Part shown: positions 35,699 through 44,824 of the stretch, in pieces | Layout of the letters: each line of letters starts with the position of its first letter | How positions within the stretch are numbered: the first letter of the stretch is position 1 | Source: Verrucomicrobiia bacterium | Lineage (GTDB): Bacteria > Verrucomicrobiota > Verrucomicrobiia > Verrucomicrobiales > DEV007 | Assembly: GCA_030427505.1 (NCBI GenBank) | Contig: JAUICH010000001.1 | Coordinates: forward strand, 372,001 to 436,000 | Direction: 5' to 3' | Length of the DNA stretch: 64,000 nucleotides | Notes under the pieces: model-generated | What the model was told of the DNA's origin: nothing | Databases searched by the model: none | Seen by the model: the letters and a program-made list of their open reading frames with translations, nothing else | Translations under genes and position numbers: made by a program

Positions 35699-36919
35699 TC
35701 AGTTCTGGGTTTGGAAAAGCGGCGCGAGGTGTTGTTCGAATAAGGAGGACCAAGCGTACTTTCGCAGCATTTCCTTTCGCTGCTGGTGGGAACCGTCTTG
35801 GAGGAGTTTTTGTAACATCCACGCGGCTATGGTGTCAGGAGAGTCGTTCAGTGGAAAGAAGTGAATCCGGGGCGAGCGAATTTCATCCAGGGGTGGAATG
35901 CCGGAACAAAACACTGGCAACCGGGCCAGGCTGCCCTCAATCAGCGGAAGGCCAAAGCCTTCCTGGCGTGAAGGATAGAGAAGAGCGTCACTCAAAACAT
36001 ACAACGAAGCCAAGTCGGCATCGGAAACCGGAAAGCGCTCCGAAAGGAAGAAGAACGAATCTTCGAGCCCTTTTTCGGCAATGGCTCGCCGCAAGCTCTC
36101 CCGATAGGCCTGGGAGTCCGCATTATGCGGGTCCGCGGCTCCCGTGACCAGGCAGGCAGCGTTTTGGCCCGTGGCGCGGATGGCGGCCAGGATCTCGATG
36201 GCAAATTCCACGTTTTTCCGCCGCAGGAGGCGGGCCGGATAGAAGAACACGATGTCCCGCTCGAAGAGCGCGCGGTCCCGGGCGAGCTGGGCGACCGGTT
36301 CCGTCAGGCCGAGAATCTCCGAGGGGTCGATGCCATTGGGAACCACACGGCAGCCATCGCCGGAAAGTCCAAAGAGACCGTCCGCTTCTTTCTTTCGATG
36401 TCTGGAAACGGCGATGGGAAGCATGCGTGGATGGCAGTGGGTCAACAAGTCCCAGGGTGGGCGGGAATAAGGCAGTGGATAGTCCGGGTTCGTGGCGGCC
36501 AAATCATGTATCCAATTGAAAAAGCGCGCGTTAAGCATATCGGATGCCAGATTCCACAGGGCGGCGGTCGCCGCCGGGTTAAAAGGCATCGTCATCAGGT
36601 TGTGAACGAAGACGTACTGGCAACCCTCCAGTTCGCGGCGAAGGTCTGCTTGCAGGGCGTTTCGCAAGGCCGGGAAATCTTGCGGCGTTTCTTCTTCCAA
36701 GAGCGCCTCACGCATGGCCTTCGCCACGGGATCCGCCGAGGAAAGCCCAGGCACCACGCGCAGGCTGATTTCCGGAACCGTATTTTCGCCCGAACCGGCC
36801 AAGACGCGAACCTTGAACCGGCCGCGGTCCGCCAGCAGCCGGGCGTGTTCCGCCACGACCCTTTCCACGCCCCCAATGGTGGGCGGGTAGCTGTAGTGGA
36901 TGAGCGCAATTTCGATCAT
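35699..36919 (-). CDS. GT4-family glycosyltransferase
   Basis: A 406-residue two-domain (GT-B) glycosyltransferase. The N terminus has HYSYPPTIGGVERVVAEHARLLADRG, a typical acceptor-domain start; the C terminus has the nucleotide-sugar region, FFYPARLLRRKNVEFAIEIL near residue 230 and DALLYPSRQEGFGLPLIEG near 335, including the E-x7-E motif. It lies 36 bp upstream of glgB and is probably co-transcribed, so it may act in glycogen or another glucan, though GT4 enzymes use many donors and the acceptor is unknown. Confidence 0.85.
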   Translation of the reverse strand: MIEIALIHYSYPPTIGGVERVVAEHARLLADRGRFKVRVLAGSGENTVPEISLRVVPGLSSADPVAKAMREALLEEETPQDFPALRNALQADLRRELEGCQYVFVHNLMTMPFNPAATAALWNLASDMLNARFFNWIHDLAATNPDYPLPYSRPPWDLLTHCHPRMLPIAVSRHRKKEADGLFGLSGDGCRVVPNGIDPSEILGLTEPVAQLARDRALFERDIVFFYPARLLRRKNVEFAIEILAAIRATGQNAACLVTGAADPHNADSQAYRESLRRAIAEKGLEDSFFFLSERFPVSDADLASLYVLSDALLYPSRQEGFGLPLIEGSLARLPVFCSGIPPLDEIRSPRIHFFPLNDSPDTIAAWMLQKLLQDGSHQQRKEMLRKYAWSSLFEQHLAPLFQTQN

Positions 36920-37067
36920 GCGGCGGGCCGAAAAGGCAAGGTGGAGGCAGTGCTGCTCCTGGCCAAAGAGAAAAACAACCGTTTGGTTCTAAAAGGCAGG
37001 ATTGCCCTGCGTCCTTCGTAAGCCCTTGAGACGAGAAGGGCGAGTACTACTAATTTGGCTTTCTTGT

Positions 37068-37141
37068 GCCATCGCCGGGAATCGGACCCTGACATTTATC
37101 CCAAATTCACAAGGTTTCACGCAATTGCGCGGGCCGCTGGC
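37068..37141 (-). other. Degenerate tRNA-like segment
   Basis: Read on the minus strand, the 74 bases start gccagcg and end cgatggc, which pair at 6 of 7 positions like an acceptor stem. A T-arm-like caggg-tccgatt-cccgg (one mismatch) sits just before the 3' acceptor strand. Position 33 is T and the triplet after it is gaa. The D arm and anticodon stem do not fold properly and the GG of the D loop is missing, so this is at best a decayed tRNA or half of an attachment site, and may be chance. Confidence 0.2.
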
Positions 37142-37284
37142 ATTCCGGGTGCTCAAGGAGTGGATAGGGTTTAGCCGGGACTTGAGCGTCGAGCTTTCGT
37201 CCCGGGGTTTTGATTTGAGACAGTTTTGTGTTTCTCCTTTTTCGAAGCAAAGAAACACGTGCTCGATACTACTACTACTGGATG

Positions 37285-37311
37285 CCCTGTCTCGCTGGCA
37301 GCGAGACAGGG
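37285..37311 (+). terminator. Strong orphan terminator
   Basis: A perfect 12-bp stem (ccctgtctcgct / agcgagacaggg) with a 3-base loop is followed by tctcttgtttt. It is oriented for the plus strand, yet the nearest plus-strand gene upstream is xseA, almost 5 kb away and already terminated. Confidence 0.75.
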
Positions 37312-37403
37312 TCTCTTGTTTTCAGGATGGGAGCGGAGCCGGAATCCCATTCCCTTGATTGATTCGCGTTGCCGGGGTGCGGGGCGTCGATTAGGTAGGT
37401 GCC

Positions 37404-39005
37404 ATGGGCAGTTTGGGGCGTGTTGAAACCGTGGATGTGATCCTGCCTTTGGAGAAATCCGAAGACCAGCAGGCGTGGCGGCGGGCCGTGGCCGCCAAGC
37501 TGGAGATCGACCCCGGCAGGATTGGCGGAATGAAGCTCCGCAAGCATTCCATCGATGCGCGGAAGCAGCGGATCAAAGTGCAACTGCGGCTGGAGGTGGG
37601 CATCGACGGCGGCGAGCCGGAGGAACGATCCCTGGTGGCGTCCTACCCGCCGGTCAGTGCCGGGGCTCCCGCTGTCGTCATCGTGGGCTGCGGTCCGGCG
37701 GGACTGTTCGCGGCTCTGCGCTGCCTGGAACTTGGAATGCGGCCCATCGTGCTGGAGCGGGGGAAAGACGCCTCCGCGCGCCGCTTCGATCTGGCGCCCA
37801 TTATGAGGCACGGCACGGTGATCGAGGACTCCAACTACTGCTTTGGAGAAGGCGGCGCGGGAACGTTTTCCGATGGCAAACTCTACACCCGTGCCACCAA
37901 GCGGGGACCGGTGGCCAAGGTCTATGAAACCCTGGTGGTCCATGGCGCGCCGGAAAGAATCTTGATCGACGCGCACCCTCACATTGGGTCGAACCTGCTG
38001 CCTAATGTGGTGAAAGCCCTGCGCGAGAGCATCCTCCAGGCAGGTGGCGAAGTGCACTTCGAGACTAAGGTCTCGGACTTTCTAATGGAAGAGGAAAGCC
38101 GGCGCACCCACGGGGTCGTGACGGCTGACGGCCGGGAGTTCCGGGGAGAGGCCGTCATCCTGGCGACTGGTCACTCGGCACGGGACATTTACCGATTGCT
38201 GAATGAGAAGGGAATCTTGCTGGAGCAGAAACCTTTCGCCATGGGCGTGCGCGTGGAGCACCCGCAGCCCTTGATCGACAGTCTGCAATACAGTTACCCG
38301 CGTGGGGAGAAACGGCCCCTGCTCCTGCCGGCGGCGAGCTACAGCCTGGCGACGAAGATTCACGGACGGGGCGTGCATTCTTTCTGTATGTGCCCTGGCG
38401 GCATCATCGTTCCGGCGGCCACGGAGAATGACGAGGTCGTGGTGAACGGGATGAGCCTTTCCAAGCGGGATTCCCCCTTTGCCAACAGCGGCATGGTGGT
38501 GAGCGTCGAACCTTCCGATACCAAAAAGTACCTGGCCGAACATGGCGTTCTCGCGGGGATGGCCATGCAGAAAGCGTTGGAGCAGTCCGCCAAAGCCGCG
38601 GGCGGTGGAGGTCAAGTGGCCCCCGCGCAGCGGCTGACGGATTTCCTGAATGGGCGCGACTCCGCCGATCTGCCGGAATGCAGTTACCACCCCGGCCTGC
38701 GTCCGGCCCGGTTGGATGAGATCCTGCCCAACTGGATGGTGGGCCGCTTCAAGGAAGGGCTGTCGTTTTTCGGCCGGAAAATGCGTGGCTACGTCACAAG
38801 GGAGGCGGTCCTGGTGGGATTTGAAACCCGCACCAGCTCTCCGGTGCGGATTCCCAGAAAAGAAGACACCCTGGAGCATCCGGACGTGCCGGGGCTGTTC
38901 CCCTGCGGGGAAGGGGCGGGTTACGCGGGCGGGATTGTCAGCGCGGCGTTGGACGGCATGCGGTGCGCGGAGGCGGCAGAAGCCGCGGTTCACCACCTGA
39001 CCTGA
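37404..39005 (+). CDS. FAD-dependent dehydrogenase (COG2509-like)
   Basis: A 533-residue flavoprotein. After an N-terminal alpha/beta domain (about 1-85; LEIDPGRIGGMKLRKHSIDARKQ) comes the dinucleotide-binding VIVGCGPAGLFAALRCLELG near residue 92 and LERGK near 117. CFGEGGAGTFSDGKLYTR near 148 and the C-terminal GLFPCGEGAGYAGGIVSAALDG near 495 are typical of a widespread bacterial family annotated only as FAD-dependent dehydrogenases. The substrate is unknown. ATG 37404 gives the family-length N terminus. Confidence 0.85.
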   Translation: MGSLGRVETVDVILPLEKSEDQQAWRRAVAAKLEIDPGRIGGMKLRKHSIDARKQRIKVQLRLEVGIDGGEPEERSLVASYPPVSAGAPAVVIVGCGPAGLFAALRCLELGMRPIVLERGKDASARRFDLAPIMRHGTVIEDSNYCFGEGGAGTFSDGKLYTRATKRGPVAKVYETLVVHGAPERILIDAHPHIGSNLLPNVVKALRESILQAGGEVHFETKVSDFLMEEESRRTHGVVTADGREFRGEAVILATGHSARDIYRLLNEKGILLEQKPFAMGVRVEHPQPLIDSLQYSYPRGEKRPLLLPAASYSLATKIHGRGVHSFCMCPGGIIVPAATENDEVVVNGMSLSKRDSPFANSGMVVSVEPSDTKKYLAEHGVLAGMAMQKALEQSAKAAGGGGQVAPAQRLTDFLNGRDSADLPECSYHPGLRPARLDEILPNWMVGRFKEGLSFFGRKMRGYVTREAVLVGFETRTSSPVRIPRKEDTLEHPDVPGLFPCGEGAGYAGGIVSAALDGMRCAEAAEAAVHHLT

Positions 39006-39198
39006 CGGTTTTTTCCGTTGCCGGCAGCCAGTTACTCGCCGTGAAAAAGCGTGAAGTAACCGGCGAGCACAAAGATCAATCCAAAGACCAGGAGTGAGGT
39101 CTTTCATTGCAGGCAGGACTTCCAGATAGACGGAACCATGAAATCAGAAGATACCGGTTGCCCGTTTCAAACAAGGGCGGTCACAGAAGGATTACTTC

Positions 39199-39729
39199 TC
39201 AGTTCACAAAGAACACATCCGCGACATACCAGGCGATCATCGCGATGGCGATGACCAATTTGAAGGCCATGCCGGTGAGTCCCCCCACCACGGTACCCCA
39301 GGTGGATTTGGTGGCGGCCTGCCATTCGCGCCGGGCAAAGATGAGTTCGCCCGCGAACGCGCCGACCAGGGGGCCCACAATCAGCCCGGGAAACGGGAAA
39401 AAGATTCCGGCGATGCCGCCAACGATGGCGCCAATGGCGCCCCACTTGGTGGCGCCGTAATACTTGGCTCCCAGGGCGCCGCTGACGTAGTCCACCACGA
39501 CGGACAGGATGAGGAGCAGGCCCATCGGGATGAAGCTCCACACCGAAAAACGGCTCTCTTCCATGCCGAAGAGAAAGTAGTGGGCCACGGCGGCGAGGAC
39601 GATGAAAACCGCGCCGGGAATGATGGGAATGAAGGTGCCGAGGAACCCGCCGACAAGGAGCATCAAGACGAGGAACCACTTAAGGATGTCCAGAGTGCCG
39701 CTGCCGAGGTTGGAAAACCATTCCGCCAT
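39199..39729 (-). CDS. DUF456 membrane protein
   Basis: A 176-residue integral membrane protein with about five helices. The alternating Gly-rich helices (LGTFIPIIPGAVFIVLAA near residue 30, DYVSGALGAKYYGATKWGAIGAIVGGIAG near 80, FPFPGLIVGPLVGAFAGEL near 110) are the signature of the DUF456 family. Function is unknown; the glycine zipper-like helices suggest tight packing or oligomer formation. It may be co-transcribed with the nitroreductase gene 21 bp upstream. Confidence 0.9.
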   Translation of the reverse strand: MAEWFSNLGSGTLDILKWFLVLMLLVGGFLGTFIPIIPGAVFIVLAAVAHYFLFGMEESRFSVWSFIPMGLLLILSVVVDYVSGALGAKYYGATKWGAIGAIVGGIAGIFFPFPGLIVGPLVGAFAGELIFARREWQAATKSTWGTVVGGLTGMAFKLVIAIAMIAWYVADVFFVN

Positions 39730-39750
39730 ATCAGGTCTACGTGGCGGACC

Positions 39751-40398
39751 TTACGGCTGGCTTTCGCCGCCATCAAGCCACGTTACCTTTTCCGACATGG
39801 GATTGCGTTGCCCCTCGGGCCAGGCGTCGTCCCGGGGCCAGCCCAGATAGAAAAGGCCCAGGCACTGGTCCTGGGGGCCCAAACCCATGAACTGAGCCAT
39901 CTCTGGCGTATAGACGATGGGCGGGGTGGACCAGAACCCGCCGATGCCGATGGCACAGGCGGTCAGGTGCATGTTCTGCACGGCGCAGGCCACGGCTTCC
40001 ACTTCCTCGATGGCCGGGATCTTTTCGATATCCTGCCGCTTCATGCCCACCAGAATGGCGACGGGGGCCTGGAGCGGACTGGCGCCGAGCTTTTCGAATT
40101 TGTCGTCGCGGAACTCTTCCTTGGGCGTCTTTTCCCGGTAGAGGGCCTGGAGGAACCCCGCCAGCCGTTCGCGGGCGTCGCCGGTGAACACGGTAAAGCG
40201 CCAGGGTTCCGTACGCCCGTGGGTGGGGGCCCAGTTGGCGTTTTCCAGAATGGCGGCCAGGTGGACGCGTTCCACGGGCCGGGGGTCCATGTCCGCCGGC
40301 TTAATGCTGCGCCGCCGCCGGATGAGGGCATTGGCGGCGGTCAAGCGGAGCGTGAGCGGGTCCAGTGAAGGCCGGGGGGACTCGGAGTCATCCATCAT
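39751..40398 (-). CDS. Nitroreductase-family protein
   Basis: A 215-residue FMN-dependent enzyme of the nitroreductase family, which reduces nitro compounds, quinones or related substrates with NAD(P)H. It has the FMN-contacting RRRRSIKP near residue 27, ANWAPTHGRTEPWRF near 55 and the C-terminal half with AVQNMHLTACAIGIGGFW near 140 and FYLGWPRDD near 186. ATG 40398 is chosen; TTG 40404 and ATG 40395 are also in frame. It is divergent from the DksA-like gene. Confidence 0.85.
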   Translation of the reverse strand: MMDDSESPRPSLDPLTLRLTAANALIRRRRSIKPADMDPRPVERVHLAAILENANWAPTHGRTEPWRFTVFTGDARERLAGFLQALYREKTPKEEFRDDKFEKLGASPLQAPVAILVGMKRQDIEKIPAIEEVEAVACAVQNMHLTACAIGIGGFWSTPPIVYTPEMAQFMGLGPQDQCLGLFYLGWPRDDAWPEGQRNPMSEKVTWLDGGESQP

Positions 40399-40495
40399 GG
40401 GCAAGCTTTCGCCGGGGCCTCTGCCGGTGTCAAGAAAGGGAGCCCCTTTGTCCAGTCTGGCCCCGGGCTGGCGGTTCTGATAGGGTAGTGGGGTT

Positions 40496-40831
40496 ATGTT
40501 GAATGGCGATCAGTTGATTGAGCTGGAGGTGCGGATCGGGGAAGAGATCGAGCGGCTTCGGGCGGAAATGGATTCGACCCAGGAAGAACGGGAAGCGGTG
40601 GCGCCGGACGCCGCCATCGGGCGCTTGTCCCGGCTGGACTCCATGCAGATGCAGGAAGTGGCGAAGGACGCGCAACGCCGGCGGGAGGAACGGCTCAGTC
40701 TGCTGGAGACGGCTCAGGAACGCATGGACGCCGGGGAATACGGCCTCTGCGAAGTCTGCGGTGGGGACATTTCCTGGGAACGGCTGGACGCCAAGCCGGA
40801 AGCGGTCCGCTGCGGGAAGTGCGCGGGGTGA
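40496..40831 (+). CDS. DksA/TraR-type zinc-finger protein
   Basis: A 111-residue protein with a coiled-coil N terminus (about 5-75) and a C-terminal C4 zinc finger (LCEVCGG, then RCGKC about 19 residues later). The family (DksA, TraR, YbiI-like) reaches into the RNA polymerase secondary channel, often with ppGpp. The coiled-coil tip region contains DAAIGRLSRLDSMQ, similar to the DNADxA-type tip of short TraR-like members, so a transcription-modulating role is likely but unproven. Confidence 0.85.
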   Translation: MLNGDQLIELEVRIGEEIERLRAEMDSTQEEREAVAPDAAIGRLSRLDSMQMQEVAKDAQRRREERLSLLETAQERMDAGEYGLCEVCGGDISWERLDAKPEAVRCGKCAG

Positions 40832-40944
40832 GGCGGGAACGCGCGGGTGGGTCAGGGATTTCACGGTTGACCCTCCATTGGCACTTCTTATAGTGGCCGG
40901 ACTTTCACTCCCGTAACATTCAACCAGACCAAACCACACATTTT

Positions 40945-41439
40945 ATGGCACTTTCAGTCGGCGAAAAAGCACCGGACTTCGCACTCACCACTCTGGGCGC
41001 CGGTGGCCCGGAAATTCTGAAGCTGAGCGACAAGATCGGCTCCTCCAACATTCTGCTCCTCTTTGTGCCCATGGCCTTTACCGGCAAATGCACGGAAGAG
41101 TTCTGCGCCATCAGCAACGAGCTGGAAGAATTCACCAAGCTGAACGCCACGGTCATCGGCATCAGTGGCGACAATCCTTTTGCTCAAAAGGCGTGGGCGG
41201 ACAAAGAAGGCATCACTCTCACGCTGGCCAGCGATTACGAGCACGATACCGCCAAAGCCTACGGCGTGGCCTACGACTCCTTCCTGCCGGCCAAGAACCT
41301 GACCATGGGTGGCGTGCCGAAACGCTCCGCCTTCATCGTGGATAAGGAAGGCGTGATCCAGTACGCCGAAAGTAACGATGATCCGGGCCAGTTGCCCAAC
41401 TTCGAGGCCATCAAGGCCAAGTTGGGAGAACTAGGCTGA
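40945..41439 (+). CDS. Peroxiredoxin (AhpE/Bcp-like)
   Basis: A 164-residue thiol peroxidase. The active-site stretch is VPMAFTGKCTEEFC near residue 42: P43, T47 and peroxidatic C50, with a second Cys at 55. G-E-K-A-P-D-F near the N terminus and GGVPKRSAFIVDKEGV near 122 complete the fold. It reduces hydrogen or organic peroxides in the cytoplasm, perhaps protecting the Fe-S aconitase encoded next. It has its own strong terminator. Confidence 0.9.
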   Translation: MALSVGEKAPDFALTTLGAGGPEILKLSDKIGSSNILLLFVPMAFTGKCTEEFCAISNELEEFTKLNATVIGISGDNPFAQKAWADKEGITLTLASDYEHDTAKAYGVAYDSFLPAKNLTMGGVPKRSAFIVDKEGVIQYAESNDDPGQLPNFEAIKAKLGELG

Positions 41440-41480
41440 GCCACCGATGTTCGCGGCTTCTGAAGCCATTTTTGAAGTGG

Positions 41481-41502
41481 GGGCAGGACGAAAGTTCTGC
41501 CC
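41481..41502 (+). terminator. Intrinsic terminator after the peroxiredoxin gene
   Basis: A 9-bp stem (gggcaggac / gttctgccc) capped by a gaaa tetraloop is followed by tttcttttt, a textbook Rho-independent terminator 41 bp past the stop. Confidence 0.95.
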
Positions 41503-41662
41503 TTTCTTTTTGCATACCCGGAGTCCGTATCGGCTGGCACTCTCTCTCTTGCCGAATACGCTGTTCGCGCTAGTATAGAGCGCCTTTTTCGGGGGAAAGG
41601 AGGGGATTTTCCCGATTCCTGCTACGGAAGAGGCGTAACAGATTAATACCGCCACTTAGACC

Positions 41663-44515
41663 ATGAGCACATTTGACGTCGTCCGCTCCTTTACCACCGG
41701 TTCCGGTGCCGAAGGAAAGCTGTATTCCCTGCCCGCGCTAAAAGAACAGGGGTTCGAAAAGCTTTCCCGGCTGCCCGTGAGCATCCGCATCGTATTGGAG
41801 TCGTTGCTGCGGAATTGTGACGGCAAGAAGGTCTCGGATGACGACATCAAAAACCTGGCCGGCTACAATGCTCAGGCCCCGGGCGACTACGAAATTCCGT
41901 TCACCGTGGCGCGAATTGTCCTGCAGGACTTTACGGGTGTGCCGCTGCTGGTGGACCTGGCGGCCATGCGCAGCGCGGTGGACCGGATGGGCAAAGACGC
42001 CACGATGATCGAACCGCTCGTGCCGGTGGACTTGGTGGTGGACCACTCCGTGCAGGTGGACTTCGCGGGTTCGGCCCTGGCTTTGCAGAGGAATCTGGAC
42101 ATCGAGTTCATCCGCAACCGGGAGCGTTACGAGTTTCTCAAGTGGGGTCAGCAGGCCTTCAGCACCTTCAGCGTGGTGCCTCCGGGCATTGGCATCGTGC
42201 ACCAGGTGAACCTGGAGTACCTGGCCAAGGGCGTGCTGAGCAAGGATAGCGTTTTTTATCCCGATACCCTGGTGGGCACGGACTCCCACACCACGATGAT
42301 CAACGGCATCGGCGTGGTGGGCTGGGGCGTCGGCGGCATCGAGGCGGAAGCCGGCATGCTGGGTCAGCCGGTGACCTTCCTGGTGCCGGAAGTGGTGGGC
42401 GTTTACTTGAGTGGTGAACTCCAGGAAGGCGTGACCGCCACCGACCTGACGCTGAGCGTGACCCAGATGCTGCGCAAGCACGGCGTGGTCGGCAAGTTCG
42501 TGGAATTCTACGGCCCCGGCACGAAGAGCCTGCCGGTACCGGACCGCGCCACCATAGCCAACATGGCCCCCGAGTATGGCGCGACGATGGGCTTCTTCCC
42601 CGTGGACGAGGCGACCGCGACCTATCTGCGCCAAACGGGACGTAGCGACGAGTCCGTGACGACCTTCGAGAATTACTTCAAAGCACAGGACCTGTGGGGC
42701 ATTCCGGACCGTGGCGACATTGACTACACGGCGGACCTGGAATTGGACCTGGCGACGGTGAAGCCTTCCGTGGCGGGACCGAAGCGGCCGCAGGACCGGA
42801 TCGAGGTGAGCGCCTTGACGGAGAAATTCAACGCGCTGTTTGAAGCGCCGGTGAGCGAAGGCGGGTATGGCAAGTCCGCGGCGGACCGCGAGGCTAAAGC
42901 GGCCGTTGTAATGGCCGAGCCCGCCGGGGTTTCGGTGGATTCCCTGCTTTCCACGGATGAGAACCACGCGTCCTTTGAAGGCGAGTCGCGGAACCAGACG
43001 GAAATGGTATCCAACCGTCCGACGCCGGACTCCGTTTCCAACGCGGATGCCTTCCCGGACGGTCCGCGCGAGATCGAGATCGGACACGGTTCCGTGCTGA
43101 TCGCCGCCATCACCTCCTGCACCAACACCTCGAACCCGAGCGTCATGTTGGGCGCGGGCCTGCTGGCGAAGAAGGCGGTGGAGAAAGGCCTGGAAGTTCC
43201 CGCGTATGTGAAGACTTCCCTGGCCCCGGGCTCCCGCGTGGTAACCGACTATCTGAGCAAGACTGGCTTGAGCGAATACCTCGACCAACTGGGCTTCCAG
43301 ACCGTGGGCTACGGCTGCACGACCTGTATTGGAAACTCCGGACCGCTGCATCCCGCGCTGGAAGAAGGCATTAAGAGTAAAGACCTGGTCTGCGCGTCGG
43401 TGCTTTCCGGGAACCGGAATTTCGAAGCTCGCGTGCACCAGAACATTAAGGCGAACTTCCTGATGTCTCCGCCGCTGGTGGTGGCCTTTGCCCTGGCGGG
43501 CCGGGTGGACTTGGACTTGGTCAACGAGCCGCTGGGCGAAGACAAGGACGGCAATCCGGTGTTCCTGAAAGACATCTGGCCCTCGCTGGATGAGATCAAG
43601 GCCGAGATGCAGGCCGCTCTGAAGCCGGAAGTGTTCCAGAAGCTCTACAGCGATTTCGCGGAGCAGAATCCGAAGTGGAATAACATTTCCAGCAGTACGG
43701 GCGAAGTCTATTCCTGGAACGAAAGTTCCACCTACATCCAGGAGCCGCCGTTCTTCGACGACTTCCAGATGGAGCCGAAGGACATCGTGGAAATCAAGGG
43801 CGCGCGTCCGCTGGGCATCTTTGGCGACAGCGTCACGACGGACCACATTTCTCCCGCTGGCGCCATTAAAGAAGAGTCTCCCGCCGGCCGCTACCTCAAG
43901 GCCAACGGCGTGGAGAAGGCACAGTTTAACAGCTATGGCAGCCGCCGTGGCAACGACCGCATCATGACGCGTGGCACCTTTGCCAACGTGCGCATCAAGA
44001 ACTTGATGGTGCCCGGCGTGGAAGGCGGGGTGACAAAATTCTTCAACGGCGACCCGGAAGGGGAGAAGCTGGACATTTTTGACGCCGCTGAAAAATACGC
44101 CAAGGAAGGCAAGCCGCTCATCGTGGTGGGCGGTGAAGACTACGGCATGGGTTCGTCCCGTGACTGGGCCGCGAAAGGCACCCGCCTGCTGGGCGTGGAA
44201 GCCGTCGTCACCAAGAGCTTCGAGCGCATCCACCGCTCCAACCTCATCGGCATGGGCGTGCTGCCGCTGAACTTCAAAGATCCCTCTGATTACGAGAAGT
44301 TAGGTCTGGAAGGAACGGAGACCTTTGACGTCATCGGCATCGACAACGGCCTGAAGCCTCGTGGCGACGCCACTCTGGTGGTGCACCGTAAAGACGGTTC
44401 CACGGACGAAGTTCCCGTGGTGGTGCGCCTGGATACCCCGGTGGAAATCGACTACTACCGGGCCGGCGGCATCTTGCCGTATGTCCTGGCGCAGATCCTG
44501 AAGGGAGCGGAATAA
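41663..44515 (+). CDS. acnA: Aconitate hydratase
   Basis: A 950-residue aconitase A/IRP-type enzyme that interconverts citrate and isocitrate with a [4Fe-4S] cluster. Cluster and substrate motifs are visible: [26 protein letters not shown] near residue 210, [12 protein letters not shown] near 485 with the first cluster Cys, [14 protein letters not shown] near 550 with the other two, and the swivel domain [11 protein letters not shown] near 828. It is longer than the usual near-900 residues because of an extra segment at about 390-460 just before the SCTNTSNP loop, rich in Ser, Asp and Glu. Confidence 0.97.
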   Translation: MSTFDVVRSFTTGSGAEGKLYSLPALKEQGFEKLSRLPVSIRIVLESLLRNCDGKKVSDDDIKNLAGYNAQAPGDYEIPFTVARIVLQDFTGVPLLVDLAAMRSAVDRMGKDATMIEPLVPVDLVVDHSVQVDFAGSALALQRNLDIEFIRNRERYEFLKWGQQAFSTFSVVPPGIGIVHQVNLEYLAKGVLSKDSVFYPDTLVGTDSHTTMINGIGVVGWGVGGIEAEAGMLGQPVTFLVPEVVGVYLSGELQEGVTATDLTLSVTQMLRKHGVVGKFVEFYGPGTKSLPVPDRATIANMAPEYGATMGFFPVDEATATYLRQTGRSDESVTTFENYFKAQDLWGIPDRGDIDYTADLELDLATVKPSVAGPKRPQDRIEVSALTEKFNALFEAPVSEGGYGKSAADREAKAAVVMAEPAGVSVDSLLSTDENHASFEGESRNQTEMVSNRPTPDSVSNADAFPDGPREIEIGHGSVLIAAITSCTNTSNPSVMLGAGLLAKKAVEKGLEVPAYVKTSLAPGSRVVTDYLSKTGLSEYLDQLGFQTVGYGCTTCIGNSGPLHPALEEGIKSKDLVCASVLSGNRNFEARVHQNIKANFLMSPPLVVAFALAGRVDLDLVNEPLGEDKDGNPVFLKDIWPSLDEIKAEMQAALKPEVFQKLYSDFAEQNPKWNNISSSTGEVYSWNESSTYIQEPPFFDDFQMEPKDIVEIKGARPLGIFGDSVTTDHISPAGAIKEESPAGRYLKANGVEKAQFNSYGSRRGNDRIMTRGTFANVRIKNLMVPGVEGGVTKFFNGDPEGEKLDIFDAAEKYAKEGKPLIVVGGEDYGMGSSRDWAAKGTRLLGVEAVVTKSFERIHRSNLIGMGVLPLNFKDPSDYEKLGLEGTETFDVIGIDNGLKPRGDATLVVHRKDGSTDEVPVVVRLDTPVEIDYYRAGGILPYVLAQILKGAE

Positions 44516-44532
44516 GGACGGAAAACAGGTTT

Positions 44533-44561
44533 GGAGCCCGGGTGGTTCAGCCCGGTGCTCC
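44533..44561 (+). terminator. Probable acnA terminator, first hairpin
   Basis: An imperfect stem (ggagc-ccggg with cccgg-t-gctcc, one bulged T) sits 18 bp after the acnA stop, followed by ccctacatttt. Confidence 0.6.
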
Positions 44562-44589
44562 CCTACATTTTCTACAAATTCTAAAGCGG

Positions 44590-44610
44590 GAGGCGGTCGT
44601 TGACTGCCTC
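44590..44610 (+). terminator. Probable acnA terminator, second hairpin
   Basis: A 9-bp stem (gaggcggtc / gactgcctc, one G-T pair) with a 3-base loop is followed by ttt. It lies 29 bp beyond the first hairpin, so read-through of the first would be caught here. The rest of the 309-bp gap to the next gene holds nothing else recognisable. Confidence 0.55.
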
Positions 44611-44824
44611 TTTGCGTATGGCCTTGGCAAAGATCCTGATCCGGGTGCGCTTGTTACTTTTCTCAACCACGACAAGTGCTATTGATAGACCTCTGGGACG
44701 GGTTCTTGGCGGGCCAGCATTCTGAATTTCGGTATGGTGGCGCCAGACTCGTCCTTATTGCTGCTGCTGTTCTTGGTTGATTGAAGCTTCCCTTTGTGAG
44801 CCGATCAGTCATCATAACATTCAA

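Larger units (their letters stand above)
36920..37403. other. 484-bp gap between divergent genes, with tRNA-like relic and hairpins
   Basis: No convincing protein gene is visible. Content: a 6-bp-stem hairpin at 37022-37041 (gccctt/aagggc), a tRNA-like minus-strand segment at 37068-37141, and a very strong plus-strand terminator at 37285-37311. The terminator has no obvious gene before it, so a small RNA ending there is possible. Confidence 0.45.

Noticed and set aside
37068-37141. A functional tRNA on the minus strand
   Set aside because: Acceptor and T arm partly fit, but the D arm, the GG of the D loop and the anticodon stem do not. Kept only as a possible relic.
37002-37358. 118-codon plus-strand frame in the divergent gap
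   Set aside because: The translated peptide has the AGNRT-type look produced when reverse tRNA-like sequence is read as protein, and it runs through the terminator stem.
39006-39110. Minus-strand short hydrophobic peptide (FGLIFVLAGYFTLFHGE) before DUF456, echoed by IFVLAG near 14680
   Set aside because: No start codon after the preceding stop, and the similarity is only a few hydrophobic residues.
41738-44233. Long open frame on the strand opposite acnA
   Set aside because: High-GC codon bias creates long antisense frames here. The peptide is His- and Arg-rich with no recognisable fold, and acnA on the other strand is certain.
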